From Lenisia limosa (taxonomy: Eukaryota; Breviatea): a stretch of DNA of 33,787 nucleotides. The stretch spans positions 1 through 33,787 of the forward strand of contig LPNZ01008087.1 in NCBI GenBank assembly GCA_001655205.1, given 5' to 3'. Positions 1 through 10,918 of this stretch are shown here, piece after piece. The notes below the pieces were generated by a model, which was given only the letters and a program-made list of their open reading frames with translations, ran no database searches and was not told the DNA's origin. The translations under genes were made by a program, and so were the position numbers. The stretch's first letter is position 1, and each line of letters begins with the position of its first letter.

Positions 1-546
1 GGGGTTTCAAAAAATATTTTCGCGTAAAGGAAACTGGGTGACCCCGGCCGGGTTCAATTCTGATCAAAAGATCTTTTTTTTCGATTTTTTATCTCCTCAT
101 TTTTTTTCTTCTTTTTGCTCAAAATTTCTTTGTNNNNNNNNNNNNNNNNNNNNNNNNNNNNNNNNNNNNNNNNNNNNNNNNNNNNNNNNNNNNNNNNNNN
201 NNNNNNNNNNNNNNNNNNNNNNNNNNNNNNNNNNNNNNNNNNNNNNNNNNNNNNNNNNNNNNNNNTATAAATATATATACTACTACATTGACATATATAT
301 CATATATCATATATGATATTTATGATATAGTATGATATATAAAATATACTGACCGACAGGGATAAGTCTTGACCGATTTGCTCAATGATTTTTCAAGGAA
401 AATAAGTCAAGACTTATCCCGGTCACTCTCTATAATTACATGTATATCGATATACATGATATCATATGGGTATTATGTGGGTGTGTTTTACCTGGAACCT
501 TTTGCTTCCTATTCATAAATAATACTTATCATATACTATATAGTAT
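1..546. other. AT-rich intergenic or intronic DNA with repeats and a gap
   Basis: No coding region is supported here. The stretch has an N run (134-265), TATGATAT-type simple sequence around 266-345, an inverted-repeat element (351-425) and a perfect AT palindrome (527-552). It may be the upstream region of the CUE/Smr gene, or a long intron of it, because the first readable exon of that gene does not have a convincing start codon. Confidence 0.6.
351..425. repeat. Inverted-repeat element, copy 1
   Basis: The left arm (from 351) contains GGGATAAGTCTTGACCGATT and the right arm (about 397-425) is its imperfect reverse complement, with a loop of about 20 bases. The same arm sequence recurs at 6229-6304. 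The size, hairpin form and second copy suggest a MITE-like or other dispersed non-coding element. No coding capacity is visible. Confidence 0.75.
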
Positions 547-552
547 ATGATA
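527..552. repeat. Perfect 26-bp AT-rich palindrome
   Basis: Bases 527-539 are exactly reverse-complemented by 540-552 (arm TATCATATACTAT). A close relative lies at 5133-5151 in a WDR17 intron. The first in-frame ATG of the CUE/Smr gene (547) falls inside this palindrome, which makes that ATG doubtful as a start. Confidence 0.8.
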
Positions 553-3500
553 ATTGAGTCTTTCTTCCAATTCTTTATCCTCGAAGAGCCCAACAAACGT
601 CGTCAAGATGTGGAGAAGATCCGGGAGGTTATCCCAGGTCTCACATTTGCTGAGGCCGAAGGGACTCTGCGAATTCATCGTGGAGTTGTGGAGCATGCCA
701 TTGAGGCTTTGATCTCTGAAATCGAAGGTGACCAGTCTCTCGCTGCTGGTCGCCAAGAGTCTGAGAAAGTTGCTGAAAAGGTGGTTGGATGATCGACTAT
801 TATAGTTGTGGAAAAAGGTGGCAGCATTGAAATGTGGGGGGGGGGGGGTNNNNNNNNNNNNNNNNNNNNNNNNNNNNNNNNNNNNNNNNNNNNNNNNNNN
901 NNNNNNNNNNNNNNNNNNNNNNNNNNNNNNNNNNNNCCACATGGTAATATGATAACTCACAGCCAATCGTTTGGTAATTGACCGACAGGTCTCAAATACT
1001 CTGATACACTCGGGATGAGCCCTTATGCTATCTCCAATCTCAAAATTTATTTCCTGAGATTTTCTATCAGATCTAAGAAATGAACAGCTTCAATTAATAA
1101 CAGTTCAGATCTACCATAAAGACTCAATTGAAGTGCAGCAACTTCTTCCAGCTTTTACCTCTGTTTCCTCAGAGGAGATGGCCGTTTTATTTACTGCACA
1201 TTCAGGAGACATGGAGTGTGTCATTGCTGCATTGGTATGGTCAATTTTTATTTTTGGGATGCCTTACTCCTGCAGCAAGAAGAAATGATGCGTCTTGAGG
1301 GAACTGTGGAACCATCAAGCCAGTATGTATCTGTTATGACTTCTTGACGGTGTCTCCTATGTGTTATTTCCTAGATCGGTATTTGAACCAAATCTCTCTG
1401 AAGGCCTTTCTCCTTCAGATGCTCTGGCGGTAGGCTCGTTCATCAGATTAAATAGATAGTTGTATTAAAGTGTTTCTGATATCATTTGCCTTACCAACAT
1501 TTCAATAATATCTCTCCAGTACTTGGTTGAATTATTCCCTGATGAGAACATTGACACTATTACAAACATCCTCAAAATGACCAATTATGATGTTGAGAAC
1601 ACTATTGAAGCCATTTGTAAGCAGGTTTCTTTCTTCTTTATACAGTGGCTTACTTGCTGACATAGATGTGCATTTGAGATAATTACCCCTGATTCAAATA
1701 GCAAGTCTTATGGACGATGGCCCTCATATTTTTGATCCCATTGAACAAACTCGAAACGAAGAGCAACTTAACAACCTTTGCGCAATGTTCCCTTCAGTGC
1801 CCAAACCGCATATCAGAGTGAGGCGAGTGTTTGATGTGATTTGAACCTTCAACTTCAACTTTGGTGATAACCATTTCAGCTTGTTCTTACAGAGTGTAAT
1901 TGGGACATCAACAAGGCGTCAGCAGCACTTTTGGCCAAAGAAGACTCTGTTCAGGTTCAAACAGACTCACGATATGCAAAACAACTTGAAGAGGTTGGTG
2001 ATTTCTCACGTTCAACCACTTTGCCTCAATCCTGACCAGATTACAATTCCTCACATGGTAGATCGGCCTTCTTTCAAAGCAGTACCCCGAAGTTCCAGAG
2101 GGAACCCTTACTGACCTTTATTATGATTCCGCTGGGGACCTGAATTGTGAGGGTTTTGTTTTGCTTTCCATAGTATTTGACTTTTGTTAACTTGCTCTAC
2201 TTCAAGCTGCAGCGTTTCACCATTTAGTGATCACCAAGCGTATTGAAGCTAACTACGTGGATCAACCTTCGAAGAGGAAAGCCCGACAACGTGGGTTCCA
2301 TTTTCCCACGTAATGCAGAAATTTATAAATTAGGTTCCTTCTGACCTTAATTAATTTATCATTATGCCCAATAAGCTCTCACATTTCTGATCCTATTGCA
2401 GTCAGTATTCCCATTGGGAAAGGCTACGTCTCGCAACCCGAACCCATTCGCCAACAGAGTCGGCTCTGGAGATACTGTTATTCAACCTCGTGTCTCACTT
2501 TAGTTTCATGGTATTATCCAGTTTTTTTTTTCTAGATTGTCTTTTTACTTTCCTCTTTAGAATCCGAAGGACTTGAAATGGAGAAGCAATTTGGACTTGA
2601 TGGACTTGATGTTAACTGCTACAGTAACTGCCCTGCTACTGCAAGTATGCTTTTTATAACCTGAAGATAAATTCATTTAAAAACAATTCTTCAGCTTTGC
2701 GATTGGTTTTGAACTTACTTTTAAGAACTCAATGCGACTGAGCTTTGGCTGAGAGCCAAACAGCACGCCTTAGTGAGCAAGCTGCATCATCATACTTTCA
2801 GTATTGCGATTCCTAACCATTCTAGCTGGTGAAAACCTTCAACAAGGAAAGTATTCGCTACTACCATTCAAGAAACAAGCAACGCTCCGAAGAATTCTCT
2901 AACCTCTCCAAGCACCATTACAGCTTACAACGAAACGCGATTAGCAAAGCTCAACTTAGCTCTTTCTATAACAAGTGCGATTGTTCGTCATACATCTTTG
3001 CTTTATAGTTTTTGAGCATGTTTTTCTTTTGCCTACGAATTACCATGTTCACACTAATCTCACGCAGTAACGAGGTCATGGATTCCATTGACCTTCATGG
3101 ACTCACGGTGGAAGTGGCTCTTATCGTTGTTAGGAACATTCTCGAGCAATCTGCTCTGAAAGACCGTAAGAGGGGGGATAAGGTACATTTCTTTATTTAT
3201 TTCCTTTCCTCACCGATTAGTCACCAATATTCTGTTTATCACGGGAAGAGGGAACCACTCCCACCAAGGCAAAGCCAAAATCAGACCTGCAGTGATAGAC
3301 TATCTTCGTGAGCTGTGTTGGCAACGTGATTCTCATATCCTTTTAAATGAGATAAGGGTTGAAATTGATGAGTTACCAATTTAGGTGAAATACCTGACAT
3401 TTGTGTGACAGTTCAAAATGCTGGTGGAGCATTGGCTGTGACATTATCTCCACAGTGGGGGGGGGGAGACTTTGTTTTAATGATAATTCAAAGTAAAGGA

Positions 3501-3563
3501 TCGGATGCAGAACTCATGAACTTAGGTTCCGACGGTTTATCAAAGCCCAGTTTAAGAAGTTGA
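547..3563 (+). CDS. Multi-CUE plus Smr domain protein, Cue2/N4BP2-like (spliced)
   Basis: This is a likely member of the Cue2/N4BP2/NONU-1 family, whose Smr domain cuts mRNA at stalled, collided ribosomes (no-go decay); CUE modules bind ubiquitin. Exons I can phase include 1109-1234, 1276-1322, 1375-1429, 1520-1616, 1702-1817, 1880-1993, 2062-2146 and 2207-2290. They encode five successive CUE-like helical modules, for example YLVELFPDENIDTITNILKM. A basic linker like DUF1771 follows (about 2825-2980). The Smr domain has DLHGL (about 3088-3102) and, after an intron, TGRGNHSHQGKAKIRPAV. The DxH pair and the TGRGxHS loop are the family's key motifs, and both are intact. The C-terminus is reached by a 59-bp intron just before 3385 and ends at TGA 3561-3563. 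The 5' end is uncertain: the ATG at 547 sits in a palindrome, the exon may instead start after the acceptor at 586, and earlier exons may be missing. An intron contains the 850-936 gap. The last exon carries a G10 run that could hide an indel. Exons between 2291 and 2830 are only partly resolved. Confidence 0.85.
1001..1034. repeat. Imperfect hairpin repeat, copy 1
   Basis: TGATACACTCGGGAT is followed a few bases later by a degraded reverse complement (CCCTTATGCTATC). The same 15-base core and hairpin form recur at 13138-13171. This copy lies in an intron of the CUE/Smr gene. GACCGACAGG just upstream (980-989) also starts the inverted-repeat element at 351, hinting at a shared family. Confidence 0.5.
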
Positions 3564-4258
3564 AACGTTAGATTAGGAAGCATGCTTTAGAGAAGCACTT
3601 GCCGCGTGTTTGTTTCTGAAGGCGTAGTGTAATGCAGTTTGGCAGTGGTAGAACAAAATATATGAGAATATACTGCCTACTGCAAGAATGTGGACCTTTC
3701 AGAGATGGTGAGCTAGAACTACTTTAAAGATGGTTCGATGGTTCAGTCCTTGTTTATTGCAAAATCAAATAAGGACTTAACCACCTTAAGCGGATATCCT
3801 GTACTGCATTTGTGCCAGTGCAAAAATTCATGTTTTGCTCTTCCGTCCCAAGATGTATTCTTGTATTCTAGCGTATAAATACCAACTCTACCTCGGTTCC
3901 ACCTGTCAATACTCAGCAACACTTGCAAATATGCAAATATAAAGAAGAAGAGAAGAAGATCAGGTCACATGCACATCAGCGAAATGGAAATGATATGATG
4001 ATATGATTGTCTAATAATTGTGATATTTGGGTGAACGCTTTTTCAGTCATCGGAAACGGAAAGTCCAGTTCAGTTTTTAACGGGTGAAAACATATATTCA
4101 ATATTTTGTATATTAGTGTATTAGAGTAGTATAGTGGTATTAACAACGAAAAAAGGAAAAAAGGAAGAATTGAAGGAAGAAAACGAGGAAACGAGTCACT
4201 AAAGACACTGGCCAAGGAACTTGTCGTCCTCTTTGCGGAGTAACCGCCCGTTGTTAAG
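3564..4258. other. Intergenic region between CUE/Smr gene and WDR17
   Basis: About 700 bp hold the 3' flank of the upstream gene and the 5' flank of WDR17. A 61-codon reverse-strand frame at 3743-3928 is open, but it has no splice context, no motif and no recognisable relative, so I do not call it a gene. GCGTATAAATACC near 3871 resembles a TATA element, but I cannot tie it to a transcript. Confidence 0.5.
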
Positions 4259-7200
4259 ATGGTAAGCTAAGCATTTCATTATTGCCTCTTTTACTTTTCA
4301 GCGGCAAATAGTACGTTGGGACGACCTTCCTCTTCCTTCCCTCAATGGAGAAAGGAACCTTGTCATATTCCCCGTTACTTCCTTTTCCTGATATTTTAGG
4401 CGCTAAATCCCGCTGGCTGCCAGCCTTGGTATACCCATGTTGTTGGCGCTGGTGGTGATAGGTTTGTTTTTTCTTCTTTTACTACTTACTTCACCGTTAG
4501 GTTTGCATATTGCTCAACCCTTGCCATCTATGTCTTTTTACTTGATAAAACAACAAACACCTTTTTCCTTGAGAAGATTCTGTCAGGGCACACTAAAACA
4601 ATTACTTCCATTTCCTGGTAGGAAGGGTGGTGTGTCTTAAGAAACGGTTGTTGTGTTGCGATTTTGACAGCAAAGGTGCCCGTCGGACTCAAACTACCTT
4701 GCCTCTATTTCGCTTGACAAAAGCCTCATCATCTGGAGCATCAAAACAGCCGTAAGTCATATTTCAAATCACGGAGTAATCTTTGGAAACCACTACCAAC
4801 CACCACAGACTGAAGTTCGTCGAATTGAGCTCAATGATACCCCCCTCTTTGTTGATTGGTGTCCTCGAAATCAGTCACAGTTGGCTATTGCCTTTGATAA
4901 AGGTTGGTTATTATTTGTTTTTAGCAGTAATTCCACATTTATTCATGATGAATGTAACATTTCAAGATGGAGTTCGCGTAGTGGACCATGAGGCCAACAG
5001 TTCAACGCAGGTGCTTTCGTTAAGGGCTGACGTCTCTTGTTCTGTCGTTCGGTGGTCCGAAAAGGAGGTCTGTTTTTGTAATCAGGTAAAATTTATAGAT
5101 AATACATCACCTAAACTTTGTTAAATATCCTCATCATATACAGTATATGATACAGCTAGTTGTTTTTTCGATTATAACTTTGCCTCCTTGCCTCCTTGCC
5201 TCCTAACCTTGTAGGCTGGCATTCTTCTTGCGGGGACAGGGAACGGGACTATTCAGGTGCGTTATGGACCTTGTTTGTGGACAATTTTGCGAAATATTAT
5301 ATCCAGATAGATAATATTGTGTAACTTATTGATGGGTGTGAATACTTGGTGAAATGTGTAGCTTGTGGATTTGAACGGCAGCAAACCTCGTCGTGTTGTG
5401 AAGGGAGATGGCCAAGCCGTGCGGGACATTCGCTGGGACCCGTTGAGTGACGCTTACTTCCTCGCTGCATTCAGTGATGGTGCGTGTTAACTGATACCTT
5501 TTGACCCTAACAATGCAGGAAGCTTGGCCTTGTATGATAAGGAATCCGGTGACGCTGTGACCAAGTTCGACAAACAAGCAGGAGGTGAGAGTGGTTCCGT
5601 CGTTTCTTGGTGACACCAGCAGGAGTAAGAACGCTGTGTTTTGAGCCTGGAGTTCCTGGAGGATTTGTGACAACTGATGCCAGATCTGGAGTGGTCAGAT
5701 TCTGGAACGTATCTCAAAAGTATGTCTTCAAGAACATCCCCAGTTCTCTCTCTTTTTTGTATTAACTTTCTAGGAACCCTACCAACTTCGTAAAACTCAA
5801 AAAGATTGGACTGCAGAATCTAGCTTTTGTCAATGGACAACGTCGTGCACTCACTACTTTCAAGGACGGAAGTGTTGGGCTCTATAACTTTGACACAAGT
5901 CGATGGGAGTACCAAAGTGAACTTGGCCACACGGAAACCGTTTTCGACTGCAAATTCAAACCGGTAGGTTTGTGTGCTTTTCAGTATGTATTTGTATTAT
6001 TGACCTTCTTAAATCAACCAAAGTGAAAGATGTTATTTCACTCTTTCAGAATAACAGCAACATTCTTGCCACAGCCTCTTTTGATGGCAGTATCAAACTC
6101 TGGGATCTCAACGAAATGAAGGCCAGTTTGACACTCCAAGTATGAACCAATATCGATTTCAAGGCGTATAGCGTCGGACTGTTTTTAAACAGAAGTGCGA
6201 ACAATATACTGTATCATATTATCTATACAGTGACCGGGATAAGTCTTGACCGATTTTCCATATGATTTCCCAAGGAAAATCGGTCAAGACTTATCACGTC
6301 GGTGTATGTACATATGAAATCTATAATGATATTATAGCATAGCATATACAGTCATGTATAATAGAGCTATTTCATAAAATATTTACTATTATGATGATAT
6401 GTATTCCTAATATTCAAGACGTCTTTACAGTGTATATGTATACACCCAGATAATGCTGCCAAAAGTTGAACACTCAACAAAAATAGGGACAAGACGGAAT
6501 TGTGTACTGTGTATCATGGGCTCCTGGAAACGATGATCGCCTTTGCAGTGCTACTTACACTGGAAGGTATGAACGAGTCCAGTATGTACAGGTATTCACT
6601 GAGCAGAGTTCTCATTTGGGACGCAGTCAAGGGACAGCTTCTAAACCGTCTTGCTCCACACAAGGTAATAGCCCGTCTGCCTCCTCTTATACTGTAGGAA
6701 GTGGTATATCGTTGTGCTTGGAACAAGAAAGACGTCTCTGTCCTGGCAACGACATCCAAAGATGGCACTTGTGCCATTATCAACACCACTGACCTTCGCC
6801 TTATTAAGCGCTTCCGCCACCCCAGGGCCGCATACGGTGTCGACTGGTGTCCCGATGACCCTGTTTGTGGCTATCAAATAATCAATGAATAACCCCTTCT
6901 TTTTTGCTTTTGGGGCAACAGATTTCAATGTGCTCGTTTTGCTGTTCCATCAGTCATTCTGTGACACTACCAGCAAAAGCTTGCAACGGGTTGCCATGAT
7001 GGCAAAGTGCGCGTTTGGACACTAGGGCTTGACAAACCTGTTATTGTAGGCGGTGCTGTGCCTTCCTCTCTTTGTTGAGTTATTGACATGCATAGGAGCT
7101 AGTTGGGCATAAGTCTCGTGTTTTCAACGTGGCTTGGAGCCCACTGATTCCAGATACTCTTCTTTCAGGCGCGGATGATCATACGGCCATTGTCTGGTGA

Positions 7201-10200
7201 GTGGAACTGCTAGAAGTGACTGGTTAACCCCCAGGAACACACGCACTGGGGCTCACAAGGTGTTGAAGGGGCATCGAAGCAATGTACGCGGCCTGCTTTG
7301 GTCCTCCGAAGTGCCTTGGCTCTGCTACACTGGTTCTTGGGACGGTATGTCTGATTGCTGCATGTAACCACGCAGGAACCATCCGAACTTGGGACACCCG
7401 TTCTGGGGAGTGTCTTGAAGCGGTGGCAGACCATCAGGTTTGCGCCACCCTAGCTGTGTTTAACCCTTATTTTATCAACAATTTCTTGTTTTGTTGGTAG
7501 ACCTTTTCTTAACTTCTCATTTTGTAATATAACTGTATAGGTTGATGTTTATGGCTTGGCATTGCACCCTGACAGGCCGTTTTTGATTGCCTCAACATCA
7601 CGTGGGTTCTATTAGCATGTTCCCGTCTTACCCCCAGGTGATACCACCATCCGTCTGTGGGACGACATTCGTCACTCCAAACCTCTCAGAGTATGCTACC
7701 ATCCCGTTGTGTGTCACTTTTTAGACTCGCCTTCTTGCTGGAGAAAACCCTTCAAATATGTCAGGATCGCATTCAGCAAGGTTGGCTAGTCAGGTTGGCT
7801 TTTTGACCGCATAGCTCGGATAGTATCGACCTCTTGTGCTCAGGCAGAATTATGAATGATTTGGCCAATGTTTGGGACGGCAGTTTGAATGTAAGAGGTT
7901 TATTTCTTATGAAATGTTAGGATCGAATTGGGCAAGTCATGCAGAAGCTGTACTTCAGGACGGGTTTTGATAACCTCTGGGCCTTGGCTATTGGAAATGT
8001 TCAACCCGAGGTTTGAACTAGCCCTACCTGCTGTGACTCTGTAGCATCAAATCAAGAAAATTGACACACTTCTGGAAAGCGAAGAGAAGAGGTACGATTG
8101 AATTGTCTGTGATCCTTCAGACTGGATGCATTGGAGGCTTCAGTGCGCACCCGTTTTGGCGCTGGTGTTGGCGGTACCAAGAAGGAAGATGTTCTGCGGG
8201 AAGTCGCCGCAGAGAGGTACGTCACTCCACACTCTTCGAAGACAATAATTCCTTTAGGCTTCGGATGGGTGACTTTAAGAAGTACTGTGACCTCAGTGTT
8301 CAAGTTGTAAGCCGAGCGGTGTTGTGTTTCAGCTTATGGATTGGCGAAACTCACTAAGCAGGGAGACTGGGAGAAGGCGATTGCGGTTGCACCGGCAGTG
8401 TCACTGTCCTATTGGAAGTACATGTGTGGTCGATACGCAGCGCACTTGGGTGCAACGCCTTACGGTCGCGCCATCCAGCTTGCGTCAGGAGAAACGGCGG
8501 AGGTGGTCCATAATCTGTGTGAAGATGGACACTGCTCAGAGGCTCTGTTGCCCGCGGTTGCTACTCTGAACGGTCGATTTGTGTCTGCTCTGGATGGTGC
8601 GTGTTCTTTCATTATTCTGACTTCCAGGAGAGAAAGAAGAACCCAAGCTCAAGACTGGTGCCGAATTGGAATACTCAACTTGGTAAGTGATGGTTGGCGT
8701 CTCATTGAATTAGTGTTAAATGGGCCTCGCATCTGGTGCACCTGTGTGACCCCGTTCGAGCGGCAAGTGTCCTTCTTGCTCGTGGCGACAATGAAGGCTG
8801 CCTTGCTGCCCTCTCTGCAGGGGCTGAAATTGACTTGGCGTTCGCACTGTCGACCATCCTTGACGTATGCGGTCGTTTGATTGTCACTCTGTAGTCACCT
8901 CGTGGACGGCATTTGGCTCTTCAACAGGCGTGGAGAATGAGCGCTCTTGGGAGATGGAAGGAAGCCATCAACATCATTCGTATGCTTCTTGTTAAACTCT
9001 TATTTTCAAGGGAACAACAACGGTGAACCACTTGACTTTGCTCACCTTCTTCTGATCTTCACTGGGACCAAGGAAGAAAAGGCTGCACTTATGAACCAAG
9101 TTTGATCCCCTTCATTGAAAGGTTCATTTTTAGGCCTGTTTACCTCCAATGGATCGATGCGCTTTTGTTGCAAAGGATCTTCTTCACTCGGATCCCAGAC
9201 AGATTGCTTATGCGGTTTGCAAGCGTTGTGTACCTGTGATTCTTACTGCTGTCCTTTTCACTTATTAGATTGCCCTTCTTACCCTTGGTGATGATCCGAC
9301 GGCTGTGGATAAGGCTGTGGAGTTTGTTAAGGTTTGTGTCTGGTCACCAATTACTTACTTTGTGATTAGGAGAAGTTGTCATCTGATGCCTTCGAAATGA
9401 CCTCGATCAAAACCGTTCTTGATGGAGTTTGCTCAGCTGGAGGTAAGAACTAGACATTGAAGCGTTGACCCCTCAGACATCCTCCGCAACCACCCCAAGC
9501 GTGAAGAGTTCAACGCCTTGTCCGCAGTGACTGCCGCAATTCTTGCCGTTGAAAAGGGCTTTGTCCCGATCATTGAGCGTGCCACCCTGAAGGGTTTGTT
9601 GTTATGAAAGAGGCTAACAGTGCAGCAATTGAACTTCTCGGTACTACAAAGTTGTCCGTTAGCCCGGCCTTTGTTGCCCTCAATGCGGTTGGTCTTGGAA
9701 AGTCCAGAGGTGACACTTCAGGCACAATACTTCAGTCTTCTCGGCGACCGTCCTTCAGCATCCCTCTTCGCTGCTCAAGCGGTGGCGCTTTCTTCAGGAA
9801 CTCAGTCTGATTCTTTGCCTGTTTTGACAACACTAGGTTCGAAGAGCCTTCAAAGTACCTCCTTGACCATCTCGGCAAGAACGATATTACCGGACCTCAC
9901 AGAACGAACAACACTGTTTGATCTTTTATCCGTTAACTCTTTCAGATCATCGCCGCCGGAGCGTCATTACCCTCTTCTCTGCCTCTGTCGAACCGCTTCA
10001 CTTCGGCCTTCACTTCGCTGCCAATTCAGGTGGGCAATCTTGCATTTCTGTACAGGAAGTCTTGAGGAAAACATGTTGCCTATCCCAACCTCTACAGGGC
10101 CCAACGCATATGTACGGCACCAACATGTATGCCAGTGTTGGTGAGGCTCTGATGTGGCATCAGTGTTGTAGCTTATCCCCCGCCTTCGACTGCTCTCCTG

Positions 10201-10217
10201 CTAACCCCTTCTCCTAA
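4259..10217 (+). CDS. WDR17: WDR17 homologue, WD40-repeat plus C-terminal helical protein (spliced)
   Basis: A long WD-repeat protein of unclear biochemical role. The coding start is an exon consisting only of ATG (4259-4261), followed by a GTAAGC donor. Exon 2 gives MRQIVRWDDL, and the next exon gives ALNPAGCQPWYTHVVGAGGD then RFAYCSTLAIYV, which is the characteristic WDR17 N-terminus. WD repeats follow through about 7.7 kb, with blades such as ILATASFDGSIKLWDLNEM (about 6062) and ICSW/IRTWDTRSGE-type strands near 7380. The second half is helical. It includes the family block GDWEKAIAVAPAVSLSYWKY (about 8360-8420). The extreme C-terminus reads GEALMWHQCCSLSPAF and ends near NPFS at TAA 10215-10217. 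More than 30 introns are present, most of them short. The intron at 6140-6486 is expanded by an inverted-repeat element, and another (about 5085-5214) holds a palindrome. The splice choice of the last two exons (10020-10110) is uncertain because two frames are open there. Confidence 0.9.
5133..5151. repeat. 19-bp AT-rich palindrome in a WDR17 intron
   Basis: ATCATATAC and GTATATGAT flank a single A. The arms match the palindrome at 527-552, so this is a recurring motif and not chance AT richness. Confidence 0.6.
6229..6304. repeat. Inverted-repeat element, copy 2 (inside a WDR17 intron)
   Basis: The arms are about 30 bp: the left one contains GACCGGGATAAGTCTTGACC and the right one GGTCAAGACTTATCACGTCG, around a loop of about 14 bases (CATATGATTTCCCA). 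It is nearly identical in its core to the element at 351-425. The host intron (6140-6486, 347 bp) is several times longer than its neighbours. The splice phase is preserved across it (LTLQ then GQDGIVYCVSW), so the insertion appears tolerated. Confidence 0.8.
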
Positions 10218-10918
10218 ACCCTTTCTTTATCATTTAACCTTTTTGTTTCTAAATGCATGTTCTTATATTTTTGTCCAAAGCATTGAGGCTCGTATGTTCC
10301 AAGCACCAAAAGATGACCAAGATTTCAGGATTTCAATTAGAGTCATGTTTTCTCAACTTTTTTTCCAGTAACTTTCCAGCTTTCCCAAGCATTTTGCAAG
10401 TTCCAACAACTTTCCAACCAATTAGTCAATATTAGTCTCAACATTTAGTAGTTATTTTGGATGGTTCAAGGGTTTGGGGTGGCGTCAATATTTATCATTC
10501 CTTCCCCGAGCAGGGTCCTTCCAAATTCAAAGACTTTTGGACTGGACCCACGGTTGGACCTGGGAAATCATTCCCGTAACATGAAACAATCCATGATCCC
10601 ATGATCATGAAAACTAGCAACAAAACAAGAAAGAATTCCAGAATTCCCTGTTCGCTGGCGGGTCTAACTCCGATTTTTCTAGGAGGACCCGGCGGCGGAT
10701 CGGAAAAGAAAGATAAAGTGGAAAAAGGAAAAAGCACCGAAAGCACAGAAAGAGATTATCACAAGATTATATATATAATTATTGATTATAAGATTATAAA
10801 ATTAAATAATAATATATCCTATAAACCTCTGGGCCGTGATATCTCTTGGTTTATCTGGTCTTTTTTGTGAAACGGCTTTCCCTTGCTTTCGGCGTTTAAA
10901 CTTTTTAAATACATTAAA
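10218..10918. other. Intergenic region between WDR17 and DNAI7
   Basis: About 700 bp without a supportable gene. Open frames on both strands (10495-10746 reverse, 10601-10870 forward) overlap one another, lack splice continuity and show no family motif. AT-rich runs near 10755-10815 resemble 5'-flanking DNA of the next gene. Confidence 0.55.

Noticed and set aside
1881-2114. A 77-codon plus-strand frame within the CUE/Smr gene
   Set aside because: It is an out-of-frame read-through of the exon and intron; the correct frame gives the fourth and fifth CUE-like modules.
3743-3928. A 61-codon reverse-strand open frame between the CUE/Smr gene and WDR17
   Set aside because: The frame is short, has no motif, no splice partner and no promoter context, and lies in a plausible 3' flank.
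10495-10870. Overlapping forward and reverse open frames in the WDR17-DNAI7 spacer
   Set aside because: They are mutual antisense shadows of one AT/GC-mixed stretch and neither joins to any exon.
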